A DNA stretch of 64,000 nucleotides from Fontisphaera persica. Its GTDB lineage: Bacteria; Verrucomicrobiota; Verrucomicrobiia; Limisphaerales; Fontisphaeraceae. The DNA is taken from positions 1,178,001-1,242,000 of the forward strand of contig NZ_CP116615.1 in the NCBI RefSeq assembly GCF_024832785.1, in the 5' to 3' direction. Both the position numbers and the translations under genes were made by a program. The notes below the pieces were generated by a model. The model had not been told where the DNA came from and did no database searches. It saw nothing but the letters and a program-made list of their open reading frames with translations. This document shows positions 15,101-23,442 of this stretch, piece by piece (the first letter of the stretch is position 1; every line of letters starts with the position of its first letter).

Positions 15101-15187
15101 TGGTGCGCATAGCAGGACTTGAACCTGCACGGGTTGCCCCACTACCACCTCAAAGTAGCGCGTCTGCCAATTCCGCCATATGCGCAC
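15101..15187 (-). tRNA. tRNA-Leu (anticodon GAG), CCA encoded
   Basis: The reverse complement folds as a class II tRNA of 87 nt. The acceptor stem is GTGCGCA/TGCGCAC, the D-arm contains TGGCGGAATTGGCAGACGCG, and the anticodon stem CTACT/GGTAG encloses the loop TTGAGGT with anticodon GAG. A short variable arm and the T-arm GCAGGTTCAAGTCCTGC follow, then a genomically encoded CCA. GAG reads Leu codons CUC/CUU. Its 3' end adjoins the integrase gene, so it is the likely attachment site of the island. Confidence 0.95.
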
Positions 15188-15199
15188 CCGTCGCCAGAA

Positions 15200-15228
15200 A
15201 ATATCCTCATGGCGGGGGTTTTGTGCAA
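15200..15228 (-). promoter_or_regulatory. Probable sigma-70 promoter of tRNA-Leu
   Basis: On the minus strand TTGCAC (15228-15223) is separated by exactly 17 nt from GATATT (15205-15200), placing the start site a few bases before the tRNA 5' end at 15187. Spacing and position are good; the -10 box is imperfect. Confidence 0.5.
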
Positions 15229-15324
15229 GTGGTTTTTTGTGGTGGGAAGGCCATAGCCGCAGGGGGCCATGCGTTCCCGCTTGCGCGGGCCGCGGGGTTG
15301 ACGTAGGGTCAAGGTCAGTTGCGC

Positions 15325-16191
15325 ATGAAAGTTTATATTGATGGGAAATATTACAGTGAGAAGGACGCCAAGATCAGCGTCTTTGATCATGGCTTGTTGT
15401 ATGGCGACGGGGTTTTCGAGGGCATTCGGGCTTATCATGGCCGGGTGTTCAAATTGAAGGAGCATATCGAGCGCCTCTATTGGTCGGCCAAGGCGATTTT
15501 GCTGGACATTCCCCTGACGCCGGCCGAGATGACCGAGGCGGTGCTGGCCACCTGCCGCAAGAACAACTGCCGCGATGGCTACATTCGGCTGGTGGTGACA
15601 CGCGGGGTGGGAACGCTGGGCTTGAATCCCAACCGCTGCAAGCGGCCGTCGGTCATCATCATTGCGGGCAAAATCCAACTGTATCCACCTGAATTGTACG
15701 AAGAAGGCATGGCGATTGTGACGGTGCCAACCACGCGCAACCTGGTGAATGCGGTGAATCCAGCCATCAAGTCGCTGAATTATCTGAACAACATTCTGGC
15801 CAAAATTGAAGCGAACAATGCGGGGGTCGAGGAAGCCATCATGTTGAATCAGGAGGGGTTCGTGGCGGAGTGCACGGGCGACAATATATTCATCGTGCGC
15901 CAGGGGCATTTGTACACGCCGCCCCTTTCAGCGGGCGCCTTGTACGGCATCACGCGCAACACGGTGCTGGATCTGGCTCGGGAGCGCGGGCTGCCCACTT
16001 CCGAGATCAACTTGACCCGGTATGATTTGTACATTGCGGATGAATGTTTCCTGACGGGCACGGGAGCGGAGATCATTCCGGTGACCCGCATTGATGGGCG
16101 CGTGATTGGCCAGGGCAAACCGGGGCCGGTGACGCGCGATCTCATTCAACGGTATCATGCCCTGACGCGGGTGTCGGGGGAACCCATCTAG
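15325..16191 (+). CDS. ilvE: Branched-chain-amino-acid aminotransferase
   Basis: A 288-residue class IV PLP-dependent aminotransferase catalysing the last step of Leu, Ile and Val synthesis (and the first of their breakdown) with 2-oxoglutarate/glutamate. Seen motifs are FDHGLLYGDGVFEGIRAY, the catalytic-lysine segment AIKSLNYLNNILAKIEA, EAIMLNQEGFVAECTGDNIF, and FLTGTGAEIIPV near the C-terminus. Length and motifs are those of the compact IlvE type; D-amino-acid transaminase or aminodeoxychorismate lyase are less likely alternatives in this superfamily. ATG 15325 is preferred over the in-frame TTG at 15319. It reads toward mcsA with only a 12-nt gap, so co-transcription is likely. Confidence 0.92.
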   Translation: MKVYIDGKYYSEKDAKISVFDHGLLYGDGVFEGIRAYHGRVFKLKEHIERLYWSAKAILLDIPLTPAEMTEAVLATCRKNNCRDGYIRLVVTRGVGTLGLNPNRCKRPSVIIIAGKIQLYPPELYEEGMAIVTVPTTRNLVNAVNPAIKSLNYLNNILAKIEANNAGVEEAIMLNQEGFVAECTGDNIFIVRQGHLYTPPLSAGALYGITRNTVLDLARERGLPTSEINLTRYDLYIADECFLTGTGAEIIPVTRIDGRVIGQGKPGPVTRDLIQRYHALTRVSGEPI

Positions 16192-16203
16192 AACTCGGCT
16201 GAC

Positions 16204-16725
16204 ATGCTTTGCTGCCTTTGTAAAAAGAAACCCGCCACGGTGCACATTACCCAGATTGAGGGTAATAAGATGCAAAAGCTGGACCTGTGCGAGGATTGCG
16301 CCAGGGAGCACAAGGTGGATGCGCCCACCAATTTCAAGCTGGCGGACATGCTGTTGGGTTTGGGGGCGGCCGATGAGGTGGGGGAGGCGGCAAGCACCGA
16401 GCTGGTGTGTCCGCAATGTGGTTATACGCAGGCTCATTTCAAGAAGCTGGGACGCATGGGATGTGCCGCGTGTTATCAGGTTTTCGGCCCCGCGCTGGAG
16501 GACATGTTGCGCACGATGCACCGCGGCGTGCGCCACGTGGGCAAGGTGCCCCGGCGTTTGCAGGGGCCAGCCCAGCCGCCGGTGGATGTTACGGAGCAAA
16601 TTCGGCAGCTTAACGAACGGCTGGAAAGGGCCGTGGCGCAGGAGGATTACGAGCTGGCCGCGCAGTTGCGGGACGAAATCAAGAGCCTGAAGGCCAAAGC
16701 AGGGGGGCGCAAGGTCAAGGAATGA
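16204..16725 (+). CDS. mcsA: McsA-type activator of protein-arginine kinase (UvrB/UvrC motif protein)
   Basis: 173 residues with two zinc-binding CxxC pairs at the N-terminus (CCLCKKKP and CEDCAREH), a second pair of knuckles (CPQCGYT and CAACYQVF), and a C-terminal UvrB/UvrC (UVR) helical hairpin (LNERLERAVAQEDYELAAQL). This is the architecture of McsA, the co-activator of the McsB arginine kinase in Gram-positive stress response. It overlaps the mcsB start by ATGA at 16722-16725, so the pair is translationally coupled. No ctsR or clpC gene adjoins, unlike the Bacillus ctsR-mcsA-mcsB-clpC operon. Confidence 0.92.
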   Translation: MLCCLCKKKPATVHITQIEGNKMQKLDLCEDCAREHKVDAPTNFKLADMLLGLGAADEVGEAASTELVCPQCGYTQAHFKKLGRMGCAACYQVFGPALEDMLRTMHRGVRHVGKVPRRLQGPAQPPVDVTEQIRQLNERLERAVAQEDYELAAQLRDEIKSLKAKAGGRKVKE

Positions 16726-17819
16726 AGCTGCAGGAGTTCCTCAGTCCGGCACCGGAATCCGCCCGCCGTCGCGGGCCGCAGGATCGCATCGTTTCCTCCA
16801 GCCGGGTGCGGCTGGCCCGTAATTTGCAGGGGATTCCTTTTCCCCATCACGCCAAGAAACCGGACTGCATTCAGGCGCTGGAGATGATCCAGCCGGCTGT
16901 GTTGTCATTGCCTTCGATGACGGGGGCTTTTGCGGAAACCATGGAGGAGCTGACCGCCCTGGAAAAACAGATACTGGTGGAACGTCACCTGATAAGCCGC
17001 GAGCATGCCTCCAAAGGCGCGGGCAGCGGCCTGGTTCTGGGTCGCGATGAAACCATTGCGGTGATGATCAACGAGGAGGATCACCTGCGCATGCAGGCTT
17101 TGCTGCCGGGGTTGCAACTTCAGAAGGCGTGGGAGATGATTGATCATTTTGACTCCGCCCTGGAGGAACATTTGGATTATGCCTTTGACCGCAAGCTGGG
17201 TTACCTCACGGCGTGCCCGACCAATTTGGGCACGGGCATCCGCGTCAGCGCCATGTTGCATTTGCCGGGGCTGGTATTGAATGAGCAAATTGGCCAGATC
17301 ATTCAATCAGTCAACAAACTCGGGCTGGCTGTTCGGGGATTGTACGGAGAGGGCACAGAGGCGCTGGGCAATGTGTTTCAGGTTTCCAACCAGATGACGT
17401 TGGGGGAGGATGAACCCCGGATTCTGGCCCGGCTGGAGAAGGTGATTGCCCAAATCATCATGCACGAGGAAAATGCCCGGGCCGTGCTCATGGAAAAGAA
17501 ACAAAAGGTGGTGCTCAACCATATTGGACGGGCCTACGGCATTTTGGCGAATGCCCACAGCATTTCTTCCAAGGAAACCATGAATTTGCTTTCCTTGCTG
17601 AAGCTGGGCATGGATTTGGGGCTGTTTCCGGGGACGGACCGGGCCTTGGTGGATGAAATGTTCCTGGTCACCCAGCCGGGGCATTTGCAACAACGGCATT
17701 CAGAGAAATTGAGCGCGGAAGAGCGGGATATTGTGCGGGCGGACATGCTGCGGGACAGCCTGGCCGGGGTGAAACGCCCCTTGAGCAAGCCGCCTCCGCC
17801 GACGACGGGCGCCGCGTAG
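16722..17819 (+). CDS. mcsB: Protein-arginine kinase
   Basis: A 365-residue ATP:guanido phosphotransferase-fold enzyme that phosphorylates arginine residues on proteins, in known cases marking them for ClpCP degradation. Family motifs visible are the N-terminal SSRVRLARNLQGIPFP, the substrate/nucleotide loop MINEEDHLRMQ, and the conserved CPTNLGTGIRVSAMLHLP containing the reactive Cys. The full length and the partner McsA immediately upstream make McsB much more likely than a creatine/arginine metabolite kinase. The C-terminus (RPLSKPPPPTTGAA) is a Pro-rich tail. Confidence 0.95.
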   Translation: MKLQEFLSPAPESARRRGPQDRIVSSSRVRLARNLQGIPFPHHAKKPDCIQALEMIQPAVLSLPSMTGAFAETMEELTALEKQILVERHLISREHASKGAGSGLVLGRDETIAVMINEEDHLRMQALLPGLQLQKAWEMIDHFDSALEEHLDYAFDRKLGYLTACPTNLGTGIRVSAMLHLPGLVLNEQIGQIIQSVNKLGLAVRGLYGEGTEALGNVFQVSNQMTLGEDEPRILARLEKVIAQIIMHEENARAVLMEKKQKVVLNHIGRAYGILANAHSISSKETMNLLSLLKLGMDLGLFPGTDRALVDEMFLVTQPGHLQQRHSEKLSAEERDIVRADMLRDSLAGVKRPLSKPPPPTTGAA

Positions 17820-17873
17820 CCATTGCATCAGCCAGCCGTTGCGGCTCAAGGGGTTAGGGAGAGAAAAAAGAGT

Positions 17874-17902
17874 TTGCCTCCAAGGGCTTTTAGCTTCATA
17901 CT
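17874..17902 (+). promoter_or_regulatory. Possible promoter of rpoZ
   Basis: TTGCCT (17874-17879), a 17-nt spacer, and CATACT (17897-17902) lie 33 nt before the rpoZ start. Spacing is ideal but both hexamers deviate from consensus. A GATAATAAT stretch at 17921-17929 is an alternative -10. Confidence 0.35.
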
Positions 17903-17934
17903 AAAAAGCTCGATTGGTTGGATAATAATTGCGT

Positions 17935-18216
17935 ATGAATCTGGAACTTTTCAAAAAGGCTTTGGAAAAGGTTAAGAATCCGAACATTTTGGTCAATGTG
18001 GTCTCCAAGCGGGTGAGGCAGCTCAACTCCGTGGGAGCGGCAAGCCGCCCGCTGGTTTCTGATACTGCCAACTTAAGCCCGGTGGATATTGCCTTGCGGG
18101 AAATCATCGAAGACAAACTGAGTTACGATCTGCCGCTTTCCACGGAAGTGTTGGTGGGCAGCGGGGCATCCACGCCGCCCGCCACGGGTACGGGCCGACG
18201 GCGGCGAAAGAGTTGA
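17935..18216 (+). CDS. rpoZ: RNA polymerase omega subunit
   Basis: A 93-residue RpoZ: the central stretch VNVVSKRVRQLNSVGAASRP, followed by LSPVDIALREIIEDKLSY, matches the omega fold that clamps the beta' C-terminus. The N-terminus (MNLELFKKALEKVKNPNIL) and basic C-terminus (TGRRRRKS) are as in Verrucomicrobiota/Planctomycetota homologues that I know of in outline. ATG 17935 is preferred over the TTG two codons earlier. A strong hairpin terminator follows about 40 nt after the stop, immediately before smpB. Confidence 0.88.
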   Translation: MNLELFKKALEKVKNPNILVNVVSKRVRQLNSVGAASRPLVSDTANLSPVDIALREIIEDKLSYDLPLSTEVLVGSGASTPPATGTGRRRRKS

Positions 18217-18256
18217 TGCCGCAGCCTGACCTGGCCAGCCGGTGGCTGGCAATCCC

Positions 18257-18285
18257 GCCAGAAGGCCGGCCTTCTGGCTTTTTTT
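18257..18285 (+). terminator. Rho-independent terminator after rpoZ, touching the smpB start
   Basis: GCCAGAAGG (18257-18265), loop CCGG, CCTTCTGGC (18270-18278) and seven T residues (18279-18285). The nine-pair GC-rich stem with a T-tract is textbook. The ATG of smpB begins at the very next base. Confidence 0.88.
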
Positions 18286-18744
18286 ATGTCCATCATCCTG
18301 ACCAATCCGACTGCGCGCAGGGATTACCACATCCTCGAGACCGTTGAGGCGGGGCTGGTGTTGCGCGGGACTGAGGCCAAGTCATTGCGCGCGGGGAGAG
18401 GGCAAATCCGCGATGCGTTTGCGCGCATTGAGAACGGGGAGGCCTGGCTGTATAACGCCCACATAGACGAGTACTCTTTTGGCAACCGCCATAATCACGA
18501 CCCGAAAGCGCGGCGCAAATTGTTGTTGCACAAATCCGAAATTCGCAAGCTCGCCCAGCATGCCGCCGTGAAGGGGCATGCGCTCATTCCGCTGGACCTT
18601 CATTGGAAGAAAAACCGGGTCAAAGTCACGTTGGCCCTGGGCAAGGGGAAGGTGCAGTACGACAAGCGCGAAGATTTGAAGCGTCGGGAGGACGAGCGGC
18701 AAGCCCGCCGGGCGGTGATGCAGCGGTTGAAGAACCGGTCCTAA
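18286..18744 (+). CDS. smpB: SsrA-binding protein SmpB
   Basis: The 152-residue tmRNA partner required for trans-translation rescue of stalled ribosomes. Conserved segments are NPTARRDYHILETVEAGLVL, GTEAKSLRAGRGQIRDAF, NAHIDEYSFGNRHNHDP, RRKLLLHKSEI and the basic C-terminal tail beginning KGKVQYDKREDLKRRE. The start is fixed by family alignment, since SmpB proteins begin only a few residues before the DYHILE motif. However, the ATG directly follows the T-tract of an intrinsic terminator, leaving no Shine-Dalgarno sequence at the normal distance. The only AGAAGG lies inside the hairpin stem, about 20 nt upstream. It must be translated from read-through mRNA or an otherwise unusual leader. The ssrA gene is not in this window. 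Confidence 0.95.
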   Translation: MSIILTNPTARRDYHILETVEAGLVLRGTEAKSLRAGRGQIRDAFARIENGEAWLYNAHIDEYSFGNRHNHDPKARRKLLLHKSEIRKLAQHAAVKGHALIPLDLHWKKNRVKVTLALGKGKVQYDKREDLKRREDERQARRAVMQRLKNRS

Positions 18745-18765
18745 AAGAATGCTATATTGGCTCCC

Positions 18766-19668
18766 ATGAGGATTATTCTTACTGGAGCCAGCGGGTTCAT
18801 CGGAGGGGCGGCACGAAAAGCCCTCCGCGAAGCAGGACACGAAATTATTCCCCTTGTGCGGCGTGCCCCCGGGGAAGGGGAGGCGGCATGGGACCCAGAA
18901 CAAGGCAAGTTGGACCCCCGAGTATTCGAGGGGGTGGACGCCGTAGTGCATTTGGCCGGACATAATGCGGCCAGCCAAAATCGGTGGACAGAGGCTCATA
19001 AGGCCCGGATTATTAACAGCCGGGTTCAGGGGACACGGTTAATCGCCGAAAGAATGGCGGCGGCAAGCTCTCGTCCCCGGGTGTTGGTGTGTGCGTCCGC
19101 CACGGGTTACTACGGACATCGGGGGGATGAATGGCTGGAGGAAAGCTCCCCTCCGGGCAAGGGTTTTCTGGCCGGGGGCTGTCAGGCTTGGGAAGCCGCG
19201 GCGGACGCGGCCCGAGCGGCTGGTATTCGCGTGGTGCATTTGCGGATTGGAGTGGTCTTGGGGGCGAATGGTGGCGCCCTGGCGCAAATGTTGCCCTGGT
19301 TTCGGTGGGGACTGGGCGGCCGGTTGGGAAGTGGCAAGCAATGGTGGAGCTGGATAACACTGGAGGAAGTGGCCCGCGTCATTGGTTTCGCCTTGGAAAA
19401 CTCCGCGCTTCAAGGTCCGGTCAACACCGTTTCACCTCAGCCGGTGACCAATGCGGAGTTCACCCTTGTTTTGGCCAGAACGCTGCGGCGTCCGGCCTGG
19501 GCGCCCGCGCCAGCGTTTTTCCTGCGGGCCTTGTACGGGGAGATGGCCGATGAATTACTCCTGGCCAGCGCGCGCGTGCGGCCGGCGGCCTTGCAACGGG
19601 CAGGTTATATCTTTCAGGCGCCAGAGCTGGCGGGGGCGCTGGCAGGCATTCTAGGCAGGCACGCTTGA
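18766..19668 (+). CDS. TIGR01777-family NAD-dependent epimerase (SulA/YfcH-like)
   Basis: A 300-residue extended short-chain dehydrogenase fold. [20 protein letters not shown] carries the GxxGxxG nucleotide site, [11 protein letters not shown] and [19 protein letters not shown] the active-site region with YxxxD-like spacing, and [20 protein letters not shown] the family-specific segment. The C-terminal [14 protein letters not shown]-like region ([15 protein letters not shown]) is the DUF1731 tail. Substrate is unknown for the family; homologues have been linked loosely to cell division. ATG 18766 is chosen over a TTG at 18757 because the Rossmann strand begins right after it. The gene is 21 nt behind smpB and 32 nt before comM. 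Confidence 0.88.
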   Translation: MRIILTGASGFIGGAARKALREAGHEIIPLVRRAPGEGEAAWDPEQGKLDPRVFEGVDAVVHLAGHNAASQNRWTEAHKARIINSRVQGTRLIAERMAAASSRPRVLVCASATGYYGHRGDEWLEESSPPGKGFLAGGCQAWEAAADAARAAGIRVVHLRIGVVLGANGGALAQMLPWFRWGLGGRLGSGKQWWSWITLEEVARVIGFALENSALQGPVNTVSPQPVTNAEFTLVLARTLRRPAWAPAPAFFLRALYGEMADELLLASARVRPAALQRAGYIFQAPELAGALAGILGRHA

Positions 19669-19700
19669 CCCCGCGGCCTGCTCTCGTCATTATCCCGCCC

Positions 19701-21227
19701 ATGCTGGCCAAGGTTTTTTCGGCGGCGGTACAGGGCATTGACGCTTATCCGGTTGAGGTTGAGGTCAATGATGGGTATGGCGACATGATGAACATTGTCA
19801 TCGTGGGGCTGCCCGATGCTGCCGTGAAAGAGTCGCGCGACCGCGTGATTACCGCCTTGGAGAATTCAGGTTTTCGGCTTTCGCTGGGCAAAGTGACGGT
19901 CAATTTGGCGCCTGCCGACATTAAAAAGGAAGGCCCCAGTTTTGATTTGCCGATTGCGGTGGGGATGCTGGCGGCCAGCAGCCAGATTCAGATGGCCCAG
20001 CCTGAGGCCTACATGATGGTGGGGGAGCTGGCATTGGATGGCACAGTGAGGCCAGTCAAGGGAGTGCTGCCGATTGCCTTTTGCGCACGGCAGGCGGGCA
20101 AGATGGCGCTGTTAACCCCGCCGGAAAATGCCGCTGAAGCCGCCGTGGTGCAGGGTCTGCAGGTCATTCCCGTCCGTAATTTGCGGGAGGCGACTTCCTT
20201 TCTTGAGGGACAGGCGGCCATTGCGCCTGTGCAACTGGACGTGGCCAGGCTTTTTGAGCAAACGCATGATGAGGAATTGGACATGGCCGACGTCAAGGGA
20301 CAGGAGTCGGTCAAGCGCGCCCTGGAAATTGCGGCGGCGGGCGGGCACAACATCTTGCTCATCGGGCCGCCCGGGACAGGCAAATCCATGCTTGCCAAAC
20401 GGCTGCCGGGCATCCTTCCGCCACTGACTTTGGAGGAAGCCCTGGAAACAACCAAGATTCACAGCATTGTGGGATTGTTGCGTCCGGGACAGGCTCTGGT
20501 GACCACGCGGCCGTTTCGTAACCCCCACCATACAGCCAGCGATGCCGGTCTTTTGGGCGGCAATATCAACCCCACGCCCGGGGAAATTTCCCTGGCGCAC
20601 CATGGGGTGCTGTTTCTGGATGAACTGCCCGAGTTCAAGCGCAGCGTGCTGGAGACCATGCGCCAGCCCATGGAGGAAGGGCGGGTGACGATTTCACGGG
20701 CCGCCGGAACGATGACCTTTCCGGCGCAATTCATGTTGGTGGCGGCCATGAATCCCACACCCGATGGGAAGATGCCGGGGGAATCGCGTTGCAGCCCGCG
20801 GGAAATCCAGAATTATCTGGGGCGCATCTCCGGGCCACTGTTGGACCGTATTGATTTGCACGTTGAAGTGCCGCAGGTCAAATTCCGGGAAATCACGGCG
20901 GCGCGTCCCGGCGAGACTTCGGCAACCATCCGTGCGCGGGTGATGGCGGCGCGGCGGCGGCAGCTTGAGCGATTTCAGGGCCGGGGCATCACTTGCAATG
21001 CGCGGATGTCATCGCGTGATTTGAAGAAGCATTGCGTTCTGGACGAAGCCACCTTGGAGCTGTTGAAGCAGGCCATGAATCAAATGAATTTAAGCGCGCG
21101 GGCTTATGACCGGATTTTGAAGGTGGGGCGGACGATTGCCGATTTGGAAGGGGCCGAGCAATTGGCGTGGCATCACGTATCGGAAGCGATCAATTATCGC
21201 AACTTGGATCGCCAGTTGTGGGGGTAG
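19701..21227 (+). CDS. comM: YifB/ComM-family Mg-chelatase-like AAA+ ATPase
   Basis: 508 residues. The N-terminal Lon-protease-like fold ([35 protein letters not shown]) is followed by the AAA+ module with Walker [17 protein letters not shown], Walker [11 protein letters not shown], the sensor region AMNPTPDGK, and the C-terminal Mg-chelatase domain ([20 protein letters not shown]). ComM is a hexameric helicase that promotes branch migration during natural transformation. The usual CPCG zinc segment is reduced here to [19 protein letters not shown], with a single Cys. ATG 19701 gives the conserved MLAKVFSAA start. Confidence 0.92.
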   Translation: MLAKVFSAAVQGIDAYPVEVEVNDGYGDMMNIVIVGLPDAAVKESRDRVITALENSGFRLSLGKVTVNLAPADIKKEGPSFDLPIAVGMLAASSQIQMAQPEAYMMVGELALDGTVRPVKGVLPIAFCARQAGKMALLTPPENAAEAAVVQGLQVIPVRNLREATSFLEGQAAIAPVQLDVARLFEQTHDEELDMADVKGQESVKRALEIAAAGGHNILLIGPPGTGKSMLAKRLPGILPPLTLEEALETTKIHSIVGLLRPGQALVTTRPFRNPHHTASDAGLLGGNINPTPGEISLAHHGVLFLDELPEFKRSVLETMRQPMEEGRVTISRAAGTMTFPAQFMLVAAMNPTPDGKMPGESRCSPREIQNYLGRISGPLLDRIDLHVEVPQVKFREITAARPGETSATIRARVMAARRRQLERFQGRGITCNARMSSRDLKKHCVLDEATLELLKQAMNQMNLSARAYDRILKVGRTIADLEGAEQLAWHHVSEAINYRNLDRQLWG

Positions 21228-21385
21228 GCTCTCTCCCCAGGACTCCGAGCGGTGGCAGCCGTCAACCCGCGGGGCGGCCCGCCGCAGCAAGGAATTGAAT
21301 CTGTTGGCGCGTGCCAGCGCAATTTCCCTTTGACTCAATCGGGGCATGGCTTAACATGAACCCGAAGAACACACACAACAATCTT

Positions 21386-22231
21386 ATGAAATTCGGCATC
21401 AATACTTTTTTGTACACGTTTCCATTCACCAATCAGAGCACCAAACTGTTCAAGAAGTTCAAAAAATGGGGCTTCGACGCGGTGGAGATTGCGGTGGACG
21501 AGCCGGCCAACATAGACCCGGCGCACATCAAGCGCGAGCTCGAAAAAGCGGGTATTGAGTGCTGTTCTCTGTGTGCCTGCATGGGGCCGGGGCGCGATTT
21601 TCGGGGGAGCGAAGCGGACCAGCAGGGGGCGATGACTTATCTGAAAGCGCTGGTGGATCAGGCGGTGGCCATTGGTACCAACCGCGTCATTGGCCCGGTG
21701 TATTCGGTGGTGGGCCGCACCGGTCCGTTTGAGCAGGCTGAGTACAAGGCGCAGTGGCAGTTGGTGGTGAAGAATTTGAAGGAACTGTGCCGCTACGCCC
21801 AGAGCAAGGGGGTCATGATTTGCATGGAGCCGCTGAACCGGTTTGAGACTAATTTCATCAACACGGTGGATCAGGCCCTCAAGATGGTCAAAGCAGTGGG
21901 CAGCCCGGCGTTGAAACTGCACCTGGATACCTTCCACATGAACATCGAGGAGAAGTTCCAAGGGCAGGCCATACGCAAGGCCGGCGCCTTGCTGGGGCAT
22001 GTGCACGCCTGCGGCAGCGACCGCGGAACGCCCGGCAATGACCACATTGACTGGCAGGACATCGCCAAGGCATTGAAGGCGGTGAAATACGATGGCCCGG
22101 TGGTCATTGAATCCTTCACCCAGGACGTCAAGATTATTGCGGCGGCGGCAGCCATCTGGCGTAAAATTGAGCCCAGCCGCGAGGAAATCGCCATCAAGGG
22201 CCTCCAATTTCTCAAGAAGACGCTGAAGTAA
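21386..22231 (+). CDS. Sugar isomerase/epimerase of the ketose 3-epimerase (tagatose/psicose) type
   Basis: A 281-residue AP-endonuclease-2-like TIM barrel. Metal ligands and substrate residues appear in CMEPLNRFET, LHLDTFHMNIEEKF, HVHACGSDRGTPGNDHIDW and VVIESFT, which closely follow D-tagatose 3-epimerase/D-psicose 3-epimerase. The expected reaction is C3 epimerisation of a free ketose with a Mn or Mg ion. ATG 21386 (MKFGINTFLY) is preferred because the barrel strand starts there; Met at 21356 would add ten polar residues. A strong terminator follows at 22272. The nearby galactose genes on the opposite strand suggest sugar catabolism, but the substrate is not certain. Confidence 0.85.
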   Translation: MKFGINTFLYTFPFTNQSTKLFKKFKKWGFDAVEIAVDEPANIDPAHIKRELEKAGIECCSLCACMGPGRDFRGSEADQQGAMTYLKALVDQAVAIGTNRVIGPVYSVVGRTGPFEQAEYKAQWQLVVKNLKELCRYAQSKGVMICMEPLNRFETNFINTVDQALKMVKAVGSPALKLHLDTFHMNIEEKFQGQAIRKAGALLGHVHACGSDRGTPGNDHIDWQDIAKALKAVKYDGPVVIESFTQDVKIIAAAAAIWRKIEPSREEIAIKGLQFLKKTLK

Positions 22232-22271
22232 TCGGAGGGGCCCACAGTGAGGCCCATGTCGTATCCCACGA

Positions 22272-22304
22272 GGGACAGCGGGGAAGCTGTCCCTCCTCTT
22301 TTTT
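22272..22304 (+). terminator. Rho-independent terminator after the epimerase gene
   Basis: GGGACAGC (22272-22279), loop GGGGAA, GCTGTCCC (22286-22293), then a C/T stretch ending in seven T (22298-22304). It also separates the convergent galT gene, whose stop overlaps the T-run. Confidence 0.85.
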
Positions 22305-23343
22305 AGAACTGGCGGCGATAATGCACGGGCGACTGCTCGCGCAGGCGGGCTGCCGCCTGTTCGGGGGTTAAATCTCGTTGCGGTTCGGCCAGCATTTCGT
22401 AACCCACCATGAATTTTTTGATGGTGGCCGAGCGCAACAAGGGCGGGTAGAAATGCGCATGTAACTGCCAGTGGCTGTAATCGCCGTCGGCAAAGGGCGC
22501 GCCGTGCCATCCCATGGAGTAGGGGAAGCTGGTTTGGAAAAGGTTGTCGTAGCGGGACAGGCCGCGTTGGAGTATTTCTGCGAGGCTCTGCCGTTCTGCC
22601 GGGGTCAAATCTGGCAGCCGCAACACATGCCGGCGCGGCAGCAGCAGCAGTTCAAAGGGCCAGACCGCCCAGTAAGGCACGAGCAATACCCAGTGGGCAT
22701 TGGCTTCAATGATGCGCCGCTCCTCGGCCAGCTCAACGGCACAGTAATCCACCAGCAGCGGACGTCCCGCGCGTTGAGCAAAGTCCCGTTGCGCTGCGTC
22801 TTCCTGTTGGGGCAGTCGGGGCAGGAAACTGCTGGCCCAGATTTGGCCATGAGGATGGGGATTGGAGCAGCCCATCATGGCGCCTTTGTTTTCAAAAATT
22901 TGCACCCACGGATAGCGTGTACCCAATTCCGTGGCCTGCTCCGCCCAGAGTTCAACCACCTGACGGATGTCGGCCAGCTCCATTTCGGGCAGCGTGAGAT
23001 CATGGCGGGGGGAGAAACAGATGACCCGGCATTCGCCCTGGACAGGTTCACAGCGCAGCAACCCCTGGTCCATCCCCCCGGCAGGCGGGGTGTCCGGCAA
23101 CAGCGCGGAAAAATCGTTGCGGAAGACGAACGTATGGGTATAGGCCGGATTGATGGCGTCACCCGCGCGCCGGTTGCCGGGGCACAGGTAACATTGGGGA
23201 TCGTAGGCGGGGCGCTGCTCAGGCACCCGGGCTTCCTGCTGGCCCTGCCAGGGGCGTTGAGTGCGGTGAGGGGAAACCAGCACCCATTCGCCGGTGAGGA
23301 GGTTAAGCCGCCGGTGGGGGTGTTGCTCGGGATTAAAGTGCAT
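22303..23343 (-). CDS. galT: Galactose-1-phosphate uridylyltransferase
   Basis: A 346-residue Leloir-pathway enzyme exchanging galactose-1-phosphate and UDP-glucose. HIT-fold motifs are the zinc pair CYLCPGN, the N-terminal [19 protein letters not shown], the catalytic histidine triad [15 protein letters not shown] (nucleophile in HPH), and [15 protein letters not shown] with [14 protein letters not shown] near the C-terminus. Length matches type I GalT. It is read from the same strand as galK, which starts upstream with a 99-nt gap, so galK-galT is probably one operon. Together with GH2 and GH127 genes nearby it fits use of galactose released from plant polymers. Confidence 0.95.
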   Translation of the reverse strand: MHFNPEQHPHRRLNLLTGEWVLVSPHRTQRPWQGQQEARVPEQRPAYDPQCYLCPGNRRAGDAINPAYTHTFVFRNDFSALLPDTPPAGGMDQGLLRCEPVQGECRVICFSPRHDLTLPEMELADIRQVVELWAEQATELGTRYPWVQIFENKGAMMGCSNPHPHGQIWASSFLPRLPQQEDAAQRDFAQRAGRPLLVDYCAVELAEERRIIEANAHWVLLVPYWAVWPFELLLLPRRHVLRLPDLTPAERQSLAEILQRGLSRYDNLFQTSFPYSMGWHGAPFADGDYSHWQLHAHFYPPLLRSATIKKFMVGYEMLAEPQRDLTPEQAAARLREQSPVHYRRQF

Positions 23344-23442
23344 GGGTGAGATATAGGTTGGTTTCCGCTCAAGCCTATGCCAGGGCCGTGGGGCTCAACG
23401 CTTCATCCCCGGCAATAAATCGTGAAGCAGGGGGGCATTCTG

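Larger units (their letters stand above)
1..15109. mobile_element. tRNA-Leu-integrated genomic island (right end and cargo; left end outside window)
   Basis: Integrase next to the tRNA 3' end, uniform leftward orientation of all cargo genes, and accessory content (metal efflux, P-type ATPase, lone sigma factor, QueC-like pair) together indicate an integrated element. The 3' part of the tRNA (15101 onward) should be one attachment copy. I did not find a second copy of that sequence within 1-15000, so the other junction must lie left of the window. No conjugation or phage structural genes are visible in this part. Confidence 0.7.

Noticed and set aside
16722-17819. mcsB as a creatine or arginine metabolite kinase
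   Set aside because: It is directly coupled to an McsA-type zinc/UVR protein and has the short McsB length and motif set.
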